The notes beneath the pieces are model-generated. The model was not told the origin of the DNA, searched no databases, and saw nothing but the letters and a program-made list of their open reading frames with translations. Shown here one piece after another: positions 8,377 to 17,478 of a stretch of 64,000 nt of DNA. How positions within the stretch are numbered: the stretch's first letter is position 1; the number at the start of each line of letters is the position of its first letter. Source of the DNA: Candidatus Melainabacteria bacterium. GTDB lineage: Bacteria; Cyanobacteriota; Vampirovibrionia; Obscuribacterales; Obscuribacteraceae. The position numbers were made by a program, and so were the translations under genes. The stretch is taken from contig JAFKGK010000005.1 in assembly GCA_017307165.1 (NCBI GenBank), positions 62,001 through 126,000 on the forward strand. Direction: 5' to 3'.

Positions 8377-9651
8377 ATGCGGCAATCTTTTTCATGCCCA
8401 AGCCTCGATGCGGCCGTCCTCAAGCTATCCATCTGGAAAGAGCTCCTGCATGCCTTTAGAGACAAGCATGTCTTTATCTATACTTTTTTAGTGCCGGTCG
8501 TTCTCTATCCACTGATAGTGATCATGGCCTTTGACTTTATCTCTCTAAAAGAAGCAGCGCGTGAAAAATCCGTAAAACAGATAGGTCTAGCTGGTAAGCT
8601 CTCAGATTACGATCCTGCACAGCGCAAGGCCATCGATTGCTTGTTTGCAAATAAGGATTTTAAGCGCTACGAGCCTGAGGCTAATACCCAAGCAGACCTG
8701 GATTGGCTCATCGCTCGTGGTGCTATCTCCGGCTATGTGACCAAGGGCAAGGACAAGCAAAACGGCTTTGGCTTGGCCATGGTGATTAATCACGATCTCA
8801 ACGGTATTGCTCTGGTGGCAGCGGCTAACGAGTCGGTGGACAAATGGTACGACCAGGCAGTGCGCGCTGCCTATAAGCAAAAAGGACTGTCTCCTTTCAA
8901 TGCCAGACCCTTTAAGGTCAAGCTGCAAGATAGTGCGCCCGATCAAAAGGGTATTTTTTCTCTGGCACTGGCATTTTTTGTCTTTAGCATCCTCTACCTC
9001 AGTCTGGGTGCTGCCTATCCTGCTATATCTGTTTCAGCAGAAGAGTCCGAATTTTTTACTCTTGACACTATCCGTATTGTGCCGGCTTCAGCCTGGTCGA
9101 TGATGCTCGGCAAATGGTGGTCTGTCTCGGCTATAGCCTTTTTGTCTGCCGTGCTCAATCTCGTCAGTATGCTGGCGGTGTCGGTCTTTTTGTCTCAGCA
9201 AGCCGGCAATCTCATCAAGGGTTTGAGCCTCAAAAATGAATTTGCCTTGCCTGCGACTAGCTATGCCTGGCTCTTTGTGGCCTATGTCGCCCTGTCTCTG
9301 ACGATAGCTGCCTGTATGATCCTTACGGCCTCATTGTGCCGCTCCGTCCGCTCTGCCCAACAATGGGTGTCCATACCCCTGTCTCTTTTTATTTTCATCC
9401 CTGTTTTGTCTCTGTATCCCAAAAACATCCTGAGCGAGCAGACGGCCCTGGTGCCCCTCATGAACCTCGTCCTCATGGTCAAGGCCTGCGTAGTGGGAGA
9501 GATTTCGCCGCCCCTCTTTTATACGGCGATGGGCATCTCATTGTGTCTGGCTGCTATCTGCCTCTATCTGGCTAAAAAGATCCTTTTTGACATGGAGACC
9601 GACCCTCTTAAACTAGTATCGTATCTGGTGAGGCAAAGCAAAAAAGCATGA
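8377..9651 (+). CDS. ABC-2 type transporter permease (NatB-like)
   Basis: Membrane subunit of an ABC exporter. One transmembrane helix lies near residues 33-50 (TFLVPVVLYPLIVIMAFDF), then a long extracytoplasmic domain of about 150 residues, then five to six helices from about residue 195 to 410. This layout (helix, large loop, helical bundle) is typical of the NatB/ABC-2 family, proposed Na+ or drug extruders. The gene overlaps the ATPase gene by ATGA, and a second permease fused to a protease domain follows, so the exporter probably has a heterodimeric membrane part. The substrate is unknown. Confidence 0.8.
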   Translation: MRQSFSCPSLDAAVLKLSIWKELLHAFRDKHVFIYTFLVPVVLYPLIVIMAFDFISLKEAAREKSVKQIGLAGKLSDYDPAQRKAIDCLFANKDFKRYEPEANTQADLDWLIARGAISGYVTKGKDKQNGFGLAMVINHDLNGIALVAAANESVDKWYDQAVRAAYKQKGLSPFNARPFKVKLQDSAPDQKGIFSLALAFFVFSILYLSLGAAYPAISVSAEESEFFTLDTIRIVPASAWSMMLGKWWSVSAIAFLSAVLNLVSMLAVSVFLSQQAGNLIKGLSLKNEFALPATSYAWLFVAYVALSLTIAACMILTASLCRSVRSAQQWVSIPLSLFIFIPVLSLYPKNILSEQTALVPLMNLVLMVKACVVGEISPPLFYTAMGISLCLAAICLYLAKKILFDMETDPLKLVSYLVRQSKKA

Positions 9652-10400
9652 CTCTCGTCGTCAATCATCTCAAGAAGCGCTTTTACGATCCTGGTCGTGG
9701 TGAGTTTTTTGCCTGCGATGATATATCTTTTGAGGTGGCCAAGGGTGAGATCTTTGGTCTTTTGGGCCCAAATGGTGCAGGCAAGACAACGACACTGCGC
9801 ATAATATCGACTATCTTAAAAGCCACCGAGGGCAGTGTCACCGTCTGTGGGCATAATGTAGAGAAAGAGCCGGAGGCTGCACGCGCCTTGATTGGTTTTT
9901 TGTCGAGTACTTCTGGCCTTTACGAAAGATTGACCGTCACTGAGATCCTGCAGTATTTTGGTCGATTGTGCCAGGTCGACGAAAAAACGCTTGCAGAAAG
10001 GATCAAGCGCTTATTGTCCAGCTTGCAGCTGGAGCCTTTTGCAAAAGCCCGTTGCGGGTCGCTTTCCCAGGGGACCCGGCAAAAGGTTGCCATAGCTCGG
10101 GCTATCATTCATGAGCCTGAGCTGATGATTTTGGACGAACCGGCCAATGGGCTGGATGTATTGGCGACGCAGGTCATGCATGATTTTGTGCGGGAGAGCA
10201 AAGCGCAGGGCAAGAGTATCGTATTATCGACTCATATCATGGGCGAGGCAGAAAAGCTTTGCGACCGTATCGGCATCATAAATAGCGGTCGCTTGCTTGC
10301 CTGCGGCACCCTGGATGAGCTCAAGCAGCAGACGGGTGGCAATAGTCTGGAGGAGGTCTTTATCAGTCTTGTCCAGGACAAAAATCTGGAGAGGTCGTGA
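9648..10400 (+). CDS. ABC transporter ATP-binding protein (NatA-like)
   Basis: Complete ATPase with Walker A GPNGAGKTTT (about 40-49), signature LSQGTRQKVAIARA, Walker B LMILDEP and the switch histidine in LSTHIMGEAEKLCD. It belongs to the exporter class that pairs with ABC-2 permeases. The start overlaps the upstream permease stop (ATGA), and the downstream permease gene begins one base after its stop. The LSQG signature is a mild variant of LSGGQ that is common in this subfamily. Confidence 0.92.
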   Translation: MTLVVNHLKKRFYDPGRGEFFACDDISFEVAKGEIFGLLGPNGAGKTTTLRIISTILKATEGSVTVCGHNVEKEPEAARALIGFLSSTSGLYERLTVTEILQYFGRLCQVDEKTLAERIKRLLSSLQLEPFAKARCGSLSQGTRQKVAIARAIIHEPELMILDEPANGLDVLATQVMHDFVRESKAQGKSIVLSTHIMGEAEKLCDRIGIINSGRLLACGTLDELKQQTGGNSLEEVFISLVQDKNLERS

Positions 10401-10401
10401 G

Positions 10402-12444
10402 TTGATCGTCTTTTTAAAAGAACTGCTCGAGGCTCTGAGGGACTTTCGCTCTCTCATTCCCAGCATGATCGTAGCTCTCGCCATCGGACCGATCGTGACC
10501 ATCATCACCCCCAGGGCGCTGGAAGGCGAGGTCAAAAAGGTCTTTTTTGAAAAGTACACAGTAGGTATGACGCCTGCTGACAAAAAAATCTGGGATGAGC
10601 TTTTTCCTGATATTAAGCGTCAGGAGTTTGAATACAAAGTGATCGCGCCGCCTGCTTTGCCTGATCTCAAGGATGCAAGCCAGGGGCTCGATATAGTGGT
10701 GCATTTTGACGAGCCGCGGTTAACCGGACACGTCATGGGTGCTGAGTATACAAAGGCGCCGGTGATAGAGGTCGCTAACGACAATCGCAAGCCTCAGAGC
10801 CAATTGGCCGGCTTGCGTCTGGGTGGAGCTCTGTCGGTGCAGCGCGAATTGTTGGCCGACAGGCTCAAGGCGGAGGCTGGCGTCGACGTCATAAGGCCGG
10901 CGCATTTTGAGGCAGGGGTTTTGCATGGTGCGGCCAAATGGGGGACGGCCAGTCCTTTCTTGCGGGCCAGTCTACCGGGCATCCTGCTATTTATGGCCTT
11001 CCTCGGCACCATCTATCCTGCTCTCGATGCCATTACTGGAGAGAGACAACGCGGCTCTCTCGAGCTATTGCTGGTAACGCGGGCCTCCCGCCGGAGCTTG
11101 TTTTTTGGCAAGCTCATGGCGGTCACTGTCTGTGCCTATCTGCCATGTTTTGTTGCACTGAGCAGTTTTTACGTCTGCCAGTTTTTTCAACCACCTCTGG
11201 CCGAGATCCTACCCATGCCCTTTACGGCGATCTTGCCGCTCGATTGCTTTGCCTGGGTAGCTCTCTTGATCCTGCCGATTTGTCTCACTCTGGCCTGCGC
11301 GGCCCTTGCTCTTTCGGCCTTTGCACGATCGGTGCAACAAGGACAGGGCTATTTTTTGCCTTTGATGCTGATCACTTTTTTGCCTGCCATGCTCGTGACA
11401 GATGGTGCGGTCAAGCTTAATGCCGCAGTCTGCATGACGCCATTTCTCAACTGCCTGGCCTTGATGAACAATATTTTGGCTGGGGACGTGCAAGCCGGAT
11501 ATTTTATCCTGGTCGTGGTGTCATCTGTGGTGTTTGCCCTGGGCTGCGCCTATGTTGTTGCTCCGGTGATGGAGCGCGAAGAGCTGCTCTTTAGTCTGGA
11601 AGAGTCGCCGCATCGCCGCTATGTCACAGGTGATTTTAGACGGGAAGTCTTTTTTTTATTGACTCTAGACTTTGTCTTGATGTTTTATCTATCTCAAGCT
11701 TTGATCATCCAGGCCAAGCTCTGGGGCATCATCATGACGCAATTGCTCGTCGTCTTTTTGCCGGCCTTTGTCCTGGTCAAAGTATGGCTCCGTTTACCCA
11801 TCGGCAAGCTGGCCGCTCTAAAGGCGCCTCTTGTCTCGGGCAAGCCCTCATTTATGGTTTATATCTGGGCTATGGGTACCAGTCTCTTTAGCGTCGGCAT
11901 CTCTCTTGCCTTTTTAACCATCGTCAACAAATTGCTGCCAGGAGCCCAGGCGCTTGGGGAAAAAATGTCCAAGTCTATTGGCTTGACTGATTCGCTCAAT
12001 ACTTCTGCACCACAGACAATAGCATTTATTATCTTTGCTCTGGCCTTGATGCCGGCCTTAATGGAAGAATTTCTCTTTCGTGGCGTCGTTCTTGGCCTTT
12101 TGCCGCGCAAGTATTCGATTCGTCTCAAGGTGATTGTCGTTGGTACTCTATTTGGTCTTTTTCATATGAGTACCCTGCGATTTTTTCCTACTGCCGCCCT
12201 TGGTTGCGTACTCACTTATCTCCGACTATCTGTCGGGTCCATATATCCAGGCATTCTTCTGCATTTCTGCCACAATGCTCTGACTCTTTCTCTATCTATT
12301 TTGCTACAAAAGCAAAATGCAGGCGCTATGCCCGAGTGGCAGCTGATTGCGATGATGATAGCGATCGGGGCAGTATGCCTCGTGATGCTGTTGCGCTTAA
12401 AGGCTGACTCAGGGCCTGATCGAGGGATCGAGCAGGTCGATTGA
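10402..12444 (+). CDS. ABC-2 permease fused to a CPBP intramembrane protease domain
   Basis: A 680-residue membrane protein. The TTG at 10402 is chosen because GGAGAGG lies 7 bases upstream and the ATPase gene ends just before it. The N-terminal part repeats the NatB pattern: one helix, an extracytoplasmic domain, then a helical bundle from about residue 190. The C-terminal part is a CPBP (CAAX protease/bacteriocin-processing) domain with all three motifs: EEFLFR with Glu555, Glu556 and Arg560; FGLFH with His588; and HFCHN with His621 and His624. These fit the glutamate/histidine active site of Rce1-type proteases. ABC-2/CPBP fusions are known in several phyla. The protease may process a peptide or lipid-linked substrate of the exporter; that link is inference. 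Confidence 0.85.
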   Translation: MIVFLKELLEALRDFRSLIPSMIVALAIGPIVTIITPRALEGEVKKVFFEKYTVGMTPADKKIWDELFPDIKRQEFEYKVIAPPALPDLKDASQGLDIVVHFDEPRLTGHVMGAEYTKAPVIEVANDNRKPQSQLAGLRLGGALSVQRELLADRLKAEAGVDVIRPAHFEAGVLHGAAKWGTASPFLRASLPGILLFMAFLGTIYPALDAITGERQRGSLELLLVTRASRRSLFFGKLMAVTVCAYLPCFVALSSFYVCQFFQPPLAEILPMPFTAILPLDCFAWVALLILPICLTLACAALALSAFARSVQQGQGYFLPLMLITFLPAMLVTDGAVKLNAAVCMTPFLNCLALMNNILAGDVQAGYFILVVVSSVVFALGCAYVVAPVMEREELLFSLEESPHRRYVTGDFRREVFFLLTLDFVLMFYLSQALIIQAKLWGIIMTQLLVVFLPAFVLVKVWLRLPIGKLAALKAPLVSGKPSFMVYIWAMGTSLFSVGISLAFLTIVNKLLPGAQALGEKMSKSIGLTDSLNTSAPQTIAFIIFALALMPALMEEFLFRGVVLGLLPRKYSIRLKVIVVGTLFGLFHMSTLRFFPTAALGCVLTYLRLSVGSIYPGILLHFCHNALTLSLSILLQKQNAGAMPEWQLIAMMIAIGAVCLVMLLRLKADSGPDRGIEQVD

Positions 12445-12972
12445 AAAAACGCTAGTATTGCGAGTCTTATTGCGATTATTCATCTTCAAATTGTTTCTAA
12501 TAGTATTAGTACTCAGACTTGTACCAAAACTATTTGCGGCACCTAAATCCGGCACATCAAAATCTGTGCGAAAGTCGATGGTACCAATTTTGGTGTCGAT
12601 GCCACTGGCGTCTATCGGGTTGAGATCCAGCTTTTGCAAGGCCGGGGTGGCAAGCCTGGTTGGCAATGCTGGAGAGGCGGAGGTAGGTGAATAATTGAAT
12701 CCTCCCATGGCTTCGGTGGTGGTGGCTTCGGTCTGGGCATATGATGAGCCGATGCCTGTTTGCCTGCCAAATCTATGGTGCCTCGTACCTGTGTTGGTAA
12801 AGGAGTCCTTGCTATTGGTACCGCTAAAATCGAGGTCGGGGTAGTCGATGCCAAAATGGTTGGCACGATCCGACTGGATATTGGTGTAGTCGGAGGCTAT
12901 AGCAGAGTTTATGGTGCTGGCCAGTATGAGAGTCATCCCTGCTATTATCGATTTGTTCTTATTATTATTCAT
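12409..12972 (-). CDS. Small exported protein, unplaced (187 aa)
   Basis: I do not recognise it. It has a signal peptide (about residues 1-26, hydrophobic core IIAGMTLILASTINSAIA) and a mature part rich in Asn, Ser, Thr, Asp and Arg with almost no predicted regular structure. The start overlaps the stop of the RND adaptor gene (ATGA), with GGAGG just ahead, so it is the last gene of the efflux operon and may be a periplasmic or surface accessory. Its 3' end overlaps the 3' end of the convergent CPBP-fusion gene by 36 bases. Confidence 0.65.
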   Translation of the reverse strand: MNNNKNKSIIAGMTLILASTINSAIASDYTNIQSDRANHFGIDYPDLDFSGTNSKDSFTNTGTRHHRFGRQTGIGSSYAQTEATTTEAMGGFNYSPTSASPALPTRLATPALQKLDLNPIDASGIDTKIGTIDFRTDFDVPDLGAANSFGTSLSTNTIRNNLKMNNRNKTRNTSVFSIDLLDPSIRP

Positions 12973-14282
12973 TCGCCTCCTCCACCTGATTGCTTAAAGG
13001 CCTTTTTAATATCCTCTGCATTGGCAGGGCGGGTAACGATTTTTTTTACTTGCTCTAGCTCATTCGTAGCCTTGAGAGCTAGTTTGTCCAGAGGCCTTAG
13101 AGATGTCCCCGGTGCTGGAGTGATCTCGACCAGTCGGCCCATTTGTGGGCCGCGGGCCACCTCTACGCGCACTGGCCGATCGCCATCGATTTTTATCGCA
13201 TAGGTGCCTTTGAGATCGTCAGCTACGGCGGAGCTGAGCACAAATAGCGAGGGGGCCGTTCTTGCGACCTGCCATTGCACGGTGGCAAACATGCCAGGCT
13301 CTAGCTCTCCGGAGGCATTGTCTACATCCAGTTCCACTGGCATGGTGCGCGTCTTATTGTCCAGGGCAAAACCAAGCCTTGCGATTGTGCCAATAAATGT
13401 GCGTCCTGGAAATGCCGGGACGGTAAAGGAGATCTGGCTGCCTTTTTTAATGCCGGAGACATAGCTTTCAGGGACGGCGACGATCAGGCGTAGGACTGAC
13501 TTTTGCTGCACTCTGACGAGTGGTGCGCTGAGCCGCGAAGCATCGACGGCGACGATGGAGCCCTCGTGTACGTTGCGCTCGGTCACGACACCATCAAATG
13601 GTGCCTTGATATCGAGATAGGTCTCCATGGCCTTGAGCGACTGCACCATTTGCATGGCCGCCGCGATATTGTTTTTTTGCGAGTCGACGAGATTTTTTGC
13701 AGCCTGGATCTCTGCCACTATGGACGATACTGCGGCCCGATCGGCTTCTACTCCCTTGCCTGACAGGTCGACTTCGTTTTTGGCGATGGCGCCAGGAGTC
13801 TTGGCTGCTTCTTTCATGCGATCAAAGGTCAGAGTATCCGCCTCCATTTTTGCCTCGAGCTGAGCTTGCTTGCTCAAAACACTCTCATACGCAGCCTGAG
13901 CCTGGCGATAGGCAGAGTCGGCGGCAGCAAGCTTGGCTTCTGCTTCTTTTACTTTTGACACCAATTCTGGTGCGGCCACCTTGATCATCGATTGATTTTT
14001 CTTTACTCGTGACCCCCTGTCGACTCCGATCCATGTGATATAGCCCTCTACCTTGGCGTGTATGGGCACGTCCTGGTAAGCGGCCAACTCGCCGGGTAAG
14101 GACAGGTCGGCTTTGAGCGGCTTTTGCTCGATTTGCACATAGGGCACGGTCATGACAGGAGGCAAGACGATGGATTTTTGATCGGCGCCGACTGTCGAGT
14201 CATGATCGCCGTGGTTGCAGGCCGAGACGCTCAGCGTGGCCAGGCACAAAATGGCAATCGTCTTGAAAGAGGCTGTCTGCAT
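12969..14282 (-). CDS. RND efflux periplasmic adaptor lipoprotein (membrane fusion protein)
   Basis: Bridges an inner-membrane RND pump to TolC. A lipoprotein signal ends at LSVSAC (Cys22 would be lipidated). Lipoyl-domain halves flank an alpha-hairpin (about residues 105-225, Ala/Lys/Gln-rich heptads), followed by a beta-barrel and membrane-proximal domain (about 245-420), as in AcrA/MexA-type adaptors. PFDGVVTERNVHEG is the second lipoyl half-motif. It lies 13 bases after the pump gene and overlaps the small exported protein gene. The substrate is not predictable. Confidence 0.92.
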   Translation of the reverse strand: MQTASFKTIAILCLATLSVSACNHGDHDSTVGADQKSIVLPPVMTVPYVQIEQKPLKADLSLPGELAAYQDVPIHAKVEGYITWIGVDRGSRVKKNQSMIKVAAPELVSKVKEAEAKLAAADSAYRQAQAAYESVLSKQAQLEAKMEADTLTFDRMKEAAKTPGAIAKNEVDLSGKGVEADRAAVSSIVAEIQAAKNLVDSQKNNIAAAMQMVQSLKAMETYLDIKAPFDGVVTERNVHEGSIVAVDASRLSAPLVRVQQKSVLRLIVAVPESYVSGIKKGSQISFTVPAFPGRTFIGTIARLGFALDNKTRTMPVELDVDNASGELEPGMFATVQWQVARTAPSLFVLSSAVADDLKGTYAIKIDGDRPVRVEVARGPQMGRLVEITPAPGTSLRPLDKLALKATNELEQVKKIVTRPANAEDIKKAFKQSGGGGE

Positions 14283-14295
14283 ATACTGTCCCGGT

Positions 14296-17200
14296 CTAGA
14301 CCGGCGTCTCCTGTATCAGTTTGGGAAAATCTTGCAGGAGCGAGGCTCCGCGTCTGCTGGTGCGTTTTTGAACCAGCCCATATATGATGGGCAGGATAAA
14401 GAGAACCGAGGTGGTGGAGGCGATCAGGCCTCCGATTACGGCTCTACCCAGGGCGGCCGTGCGATCTCCGCCCTCTGACATGCCCAGGGCCATGGGGATC
14501 ATGCCGACTATCATAGCCAGGCTTGTCATCATGACAGGTCTGAGTCTCGCCGATGCGCCCAATACAGCAGCGGCCCTGGCTGACATACCAGATAGCCGTT
14601 TTTCTTCGGCAAAGACTATGACGAGGATGCTATTGGCGACACCGACGCCGGTAGCCATGATCGAACCCATGAATGACTGCACGTTGATGGTGGTACCAGT
14701 CAGGAGCAAAGCTGTGAGGGAGCCGAACAATATCGCAGGCATGACAGAGACGATGATGGCCGATAGCTTGAAGGATTGGAAAAAGGCCAAAAGCAGCAGA
14801 TAGATAGAGACTATCGCAAAGAGCACACCCATAAAGAGCGAAAAGAAAGTATCTTGCATGATCGGTACCTGACCGGCCATGGTCACCTTGACGCCTCGAG
14901 GTATTTGGCCTGCGTCGTTGATGGCCTTTTGCACAGCATTTCTGGCTCGTCCGAGGTCGTTATTGGCGCTAGTGGATAGATTGGCGGTGATGGAGATCTG
15001 CCTTGCCATGTTGTAGTGGTCGTACTCGCCAGGGACCTGATCGTAATAGAGTCTGGCAACGTCTCGCAAAAACGGCCCCTGATAGCTGCCTGTCTTGACC
15101 GGTATCGAGCCGACCGAGGCCAGATCGTCAAAGTCGCCTTGAGGGATCTGCACTTGCACCTGGTAGGCCAGACCGTTTTTAGGATCGCGCCAAAATACTG
15201 GAGTAGTAAATCTGCTGCTATAGGTCGATGCCACCATTGCTCTGCCGATCTCGCGGGTGGACACGCCGAGCTCGGCTGCTCTGACGCGATCCACCTGGAT
15301 GTTGAGCGTCGGGTATTCGAGTGGTTGCGAAATAGTCACATCGACTAGTTGCGGCAGCTTTTGCATATTTTGCTTGAGTCGTCTTGCATAGGCCTTGTCA
15401 TTGGCAAAATCAGGTCCGGTGACGTCAACCTGGATCGGCGTGGCGGAGCCAAAATTGAGGATCTTGTTGACTATGTCCCCTGCTTCGAAAGTGATGCCGA
15501 GATCGGGGTATTTTTGCCTTATTTTTTGTCTGATCGTATCCTGAAAACGGTGCATATTGATATGGGCATGCTCATCTAGCGAGACCAGGAGCACGGCCTC
15601 GTGAGGACCGGAGGTCCAGATATAGATGACGGATACGGCATAGGCTGGGGGTTGCGAGCCGGCATAGCCGATTGTGACTTTGACATTTTGTGGACCGGCC
15701 TCTTGTTTGATCATTTGCAAGACATCGCGAGCGATCTTTTCGGTGACCTCAAATCTGGTGCCGGTGGGTGCCTTTAGTCTGAGCTGAAAGCCGGAAGGAT
15801 TGCCGGAAGGAAATATCTCTTGACCAAGAACGGGGTAGATTGCGATGGATGAAAGACCGCATATGATAAAGATTGCAATGACAGGGACCTTGTTTTGTAC
15901 GAGACGGATAAGGGCTCTTTGATAGCGGGTCTTGATCCTGTCGACAAAATCCGGTTTATGCTTGGTGTCTTTTATTTGTGTATTTGGCAGATTCTGTGCA
16001 TGCGAGCGCATCATCCAGGCCGCCAAGATGGGCACCATGGTGCCCGATAGCAGATAAGAGGCAAGCATGGCCAGACCTACGGCCAGTGACATTGGCACAA
16101 AGAGCGACCTTGTAATGCCGGTCATAAAAAAGCTCGGCATAAATACCGAGATGACTGAGAGCATCGCCAATAGCCTGGGTACGAGGACTTCGAGAGAAGC
16201 CCTGTAAATAGCAGGCACAAGGAGTTCGCCGTGATCGATATGGCTGTGGATGTTTTCGATTACTACAGTGCCTTCGTCGACGAGTATTCCAACGGCCAGG
16301 GCCATGCCGCTGAGAGTCATGATATTGATGGTCTGGCCGCATGCCCAGAGCCCAAGCATGGCTGCCAGGAGAGAGGATGGGATACTGAGTATGACGATCA
16401 GGCTGGCGCGTACGTCTTTTAAAAATATGAGTACTGTCAGCCCAGTGAGAAAGGCACCAAGCAAACCCTCCACGAGCAGGCCTTCGATGGCTTGTGTGAC
16501 ATAGACCGACTGGTCAAACTCAAAACTCACCTTTATGTCTGGCGGCAAGAGACTCTGCATGCGTTCTATATTGTGCTTGACTCCATCCACTACTGCGAGA
16601 GTCGATGCCGAGGCTTGTTTTGAGATAGCCATATAGACAGTGCGACGGCCATTGACCAGGGCATAGCCGGTCGTGATATCTGTGCCGTCCTCGATCTTGG
16701 CGATGTCACGCAAAAACACGCTACCGCCGGTATCGTTGCGCTTTAGCGAAATATTGCCCAAATCCTGCACGTTGCTGACGACCGAATTGATCTGGGTCAT
16801 GCGCTGCAAGTCTCCGGTGCGCACTATCCCTGATGGCATTACAGTATTGCCTTGGTCGATAGCCTTGACTACGTCGTCGACCGACATATGGTACTGGGAG
16901 AGCTTGTCTTGTGCGACGCTCACGACAACCGAGCGCTGGTTGCCGCCAAAGGGGGGAGGTGAGGACACCCCGGGTATGGTAGAGACCACCGGCCTGACGC
17001 GAGAGTAGACTAGATCCTGGATGGTGCCGACATTTTTTGTCTCGCTGCTAAATACCAAAAAGCCTACGGGTACGTTGCCGACATCAAAGCGCTGAATAAA
17101 GGGGGTGACCGTGCCTGCCGGCATATAGGCACGGGAACGTTCCACCTGTGCCACTACCTGCGCCATCGCATCGGCCATATCTGCGCCAGGTTGAAAGTAA

Positions 17201-17478
17201 ACGTCCATAACCGCTGCACTCTGGATGGATCGCGAAGAAACGTGGTCTACGCCGGAGATGTAAAAAAAATGCTGCTCGTAATAGGTGACGATATAGCCTT
17301 CCATTTGAGCAGGGTCCATACCGCCATAGGGCTGGATGACTGTGATGCGTGGCAGATCCAACTGGGGAAAAATATCTATTTTCATCCGTGATATGCCGAG
17401 TATGGCCAGTATCACGACTGTGGCTACTGCCACCATTATGGTGAGCGGACGGCTCAGGGCTAGGCGGAGGAGCGACAT
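14296..17478 (-). CDS. RND efflux pump inner-membrane transporter
   Basis: Proton-driven trimeric pump of the AcrB/CusA superfamily, 1060 residues, close to the usual length. There is one N-terminal helix, a porter domain, helices 2-6 with the relay motif VGILVDEGTVVIENI in helix 4, a second porter domain, and helices 7-12. The helix 4 pair is Asp-Glu where AcrB has Asp-Asp, so the relay chemistry is retained by charge but altered. The sequence leans to the hydrophobe/amphiphile (HAE) type rather than metal pumps. Its ATG directly follows the tolC-like stop codon with no gap. Confidence 0.93.
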   Translation of the reverse strand: MSLLRLALSRPLTIMVAVATVVILAILGISRMKIDIFPQLDLPRITVIQPYGGMDPAQMEGYIVTYYEQHFFYISGVDHVSSRSIQSAAVMDVYFQPGADMADAMAQVVAQVERSRAYMPAGTVTPFIQRFDVGNVPVGFLVFSSETKNVGTIQDLVYSRVRPVVSTIPGVSSPPPFGGNQRSVVVSVAQDKLSQYHMSVDDVVKAIDQGNTVMPSGIVRTGDLQRMTQINSVVSNVQDLGNISLKRNDTGGSVFLRDIAKIEDGTDITTGYALVNGRRTVYMAISKQASASTLAVVDGVKHNIERMQSLLPPDIKVSFEFDQSVYVTQAIEGLLVEGLLGAFLTGLTVLIFLKDVRASLIVILSIPSSLLAAMLGLWACGQTINIMTLSGMALAVGILVDEGTVVIENIHSHIDHGELLVPAIYRASLEVLVPRLLAMLSVISVFMPSFFMTGITRSLFVPMSLAVGLAMLASYLLSGTMVPILAAWMMRSHAQNLPNTQIKDTKHKPDFVDRIKTRYQRALIRLVQNKVPVIAIFIICGLSSIAIYPVLGQEIFPSGNPSGFQLRLKAPTGTRFEVTEKIARDVLQMIKQEAGPQNVKVTIGYAGSQPPAYAVSVIYIWTSGPHEAVLLVSLDEHAHINMHRFQDTIRQKIRQKYPDLGITFEAGDIVNKILNFGSATPIQVDVTGPDFANDKAYARRLKQNMQKLPQLVDVTISQPLEYPTLNIQVDRVRAAELGVSTREIGRAMVASTYSSRFTTPVFWRDPKNGLAYQVQVQIPQGDFDDLASVGSIPVKTGSYQGPFLRDVARLYYDQVPGEYDHYNMARQISITANLSTSANNDLGRARNAVQKAINDAGQIPRGVKVTMAGQVPIMQDTFFSLFMGVLFAIVSIYLLLLAFFQSFKLSAIIVSVMPAILFGSLTALLLTGTTINVQSFMGSIMATGVGVANSILVIVFAEEKRLSGMSARAAAVLGASARLRPVMMTSLAMIVGMIPMALGMSEGGDRTAALGRAVIGGLIASTTSVLFILPIIYGLVQKRTSRRGASLLQDFPKLIQETPV

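Noticed and set aside
8377-12444. Possible bacteriocin or lantibiotic export locus because of the CPBP protease fusion
   Set aside because: No precursor peptide, modification enzyme or immunity gene is visible nearby.
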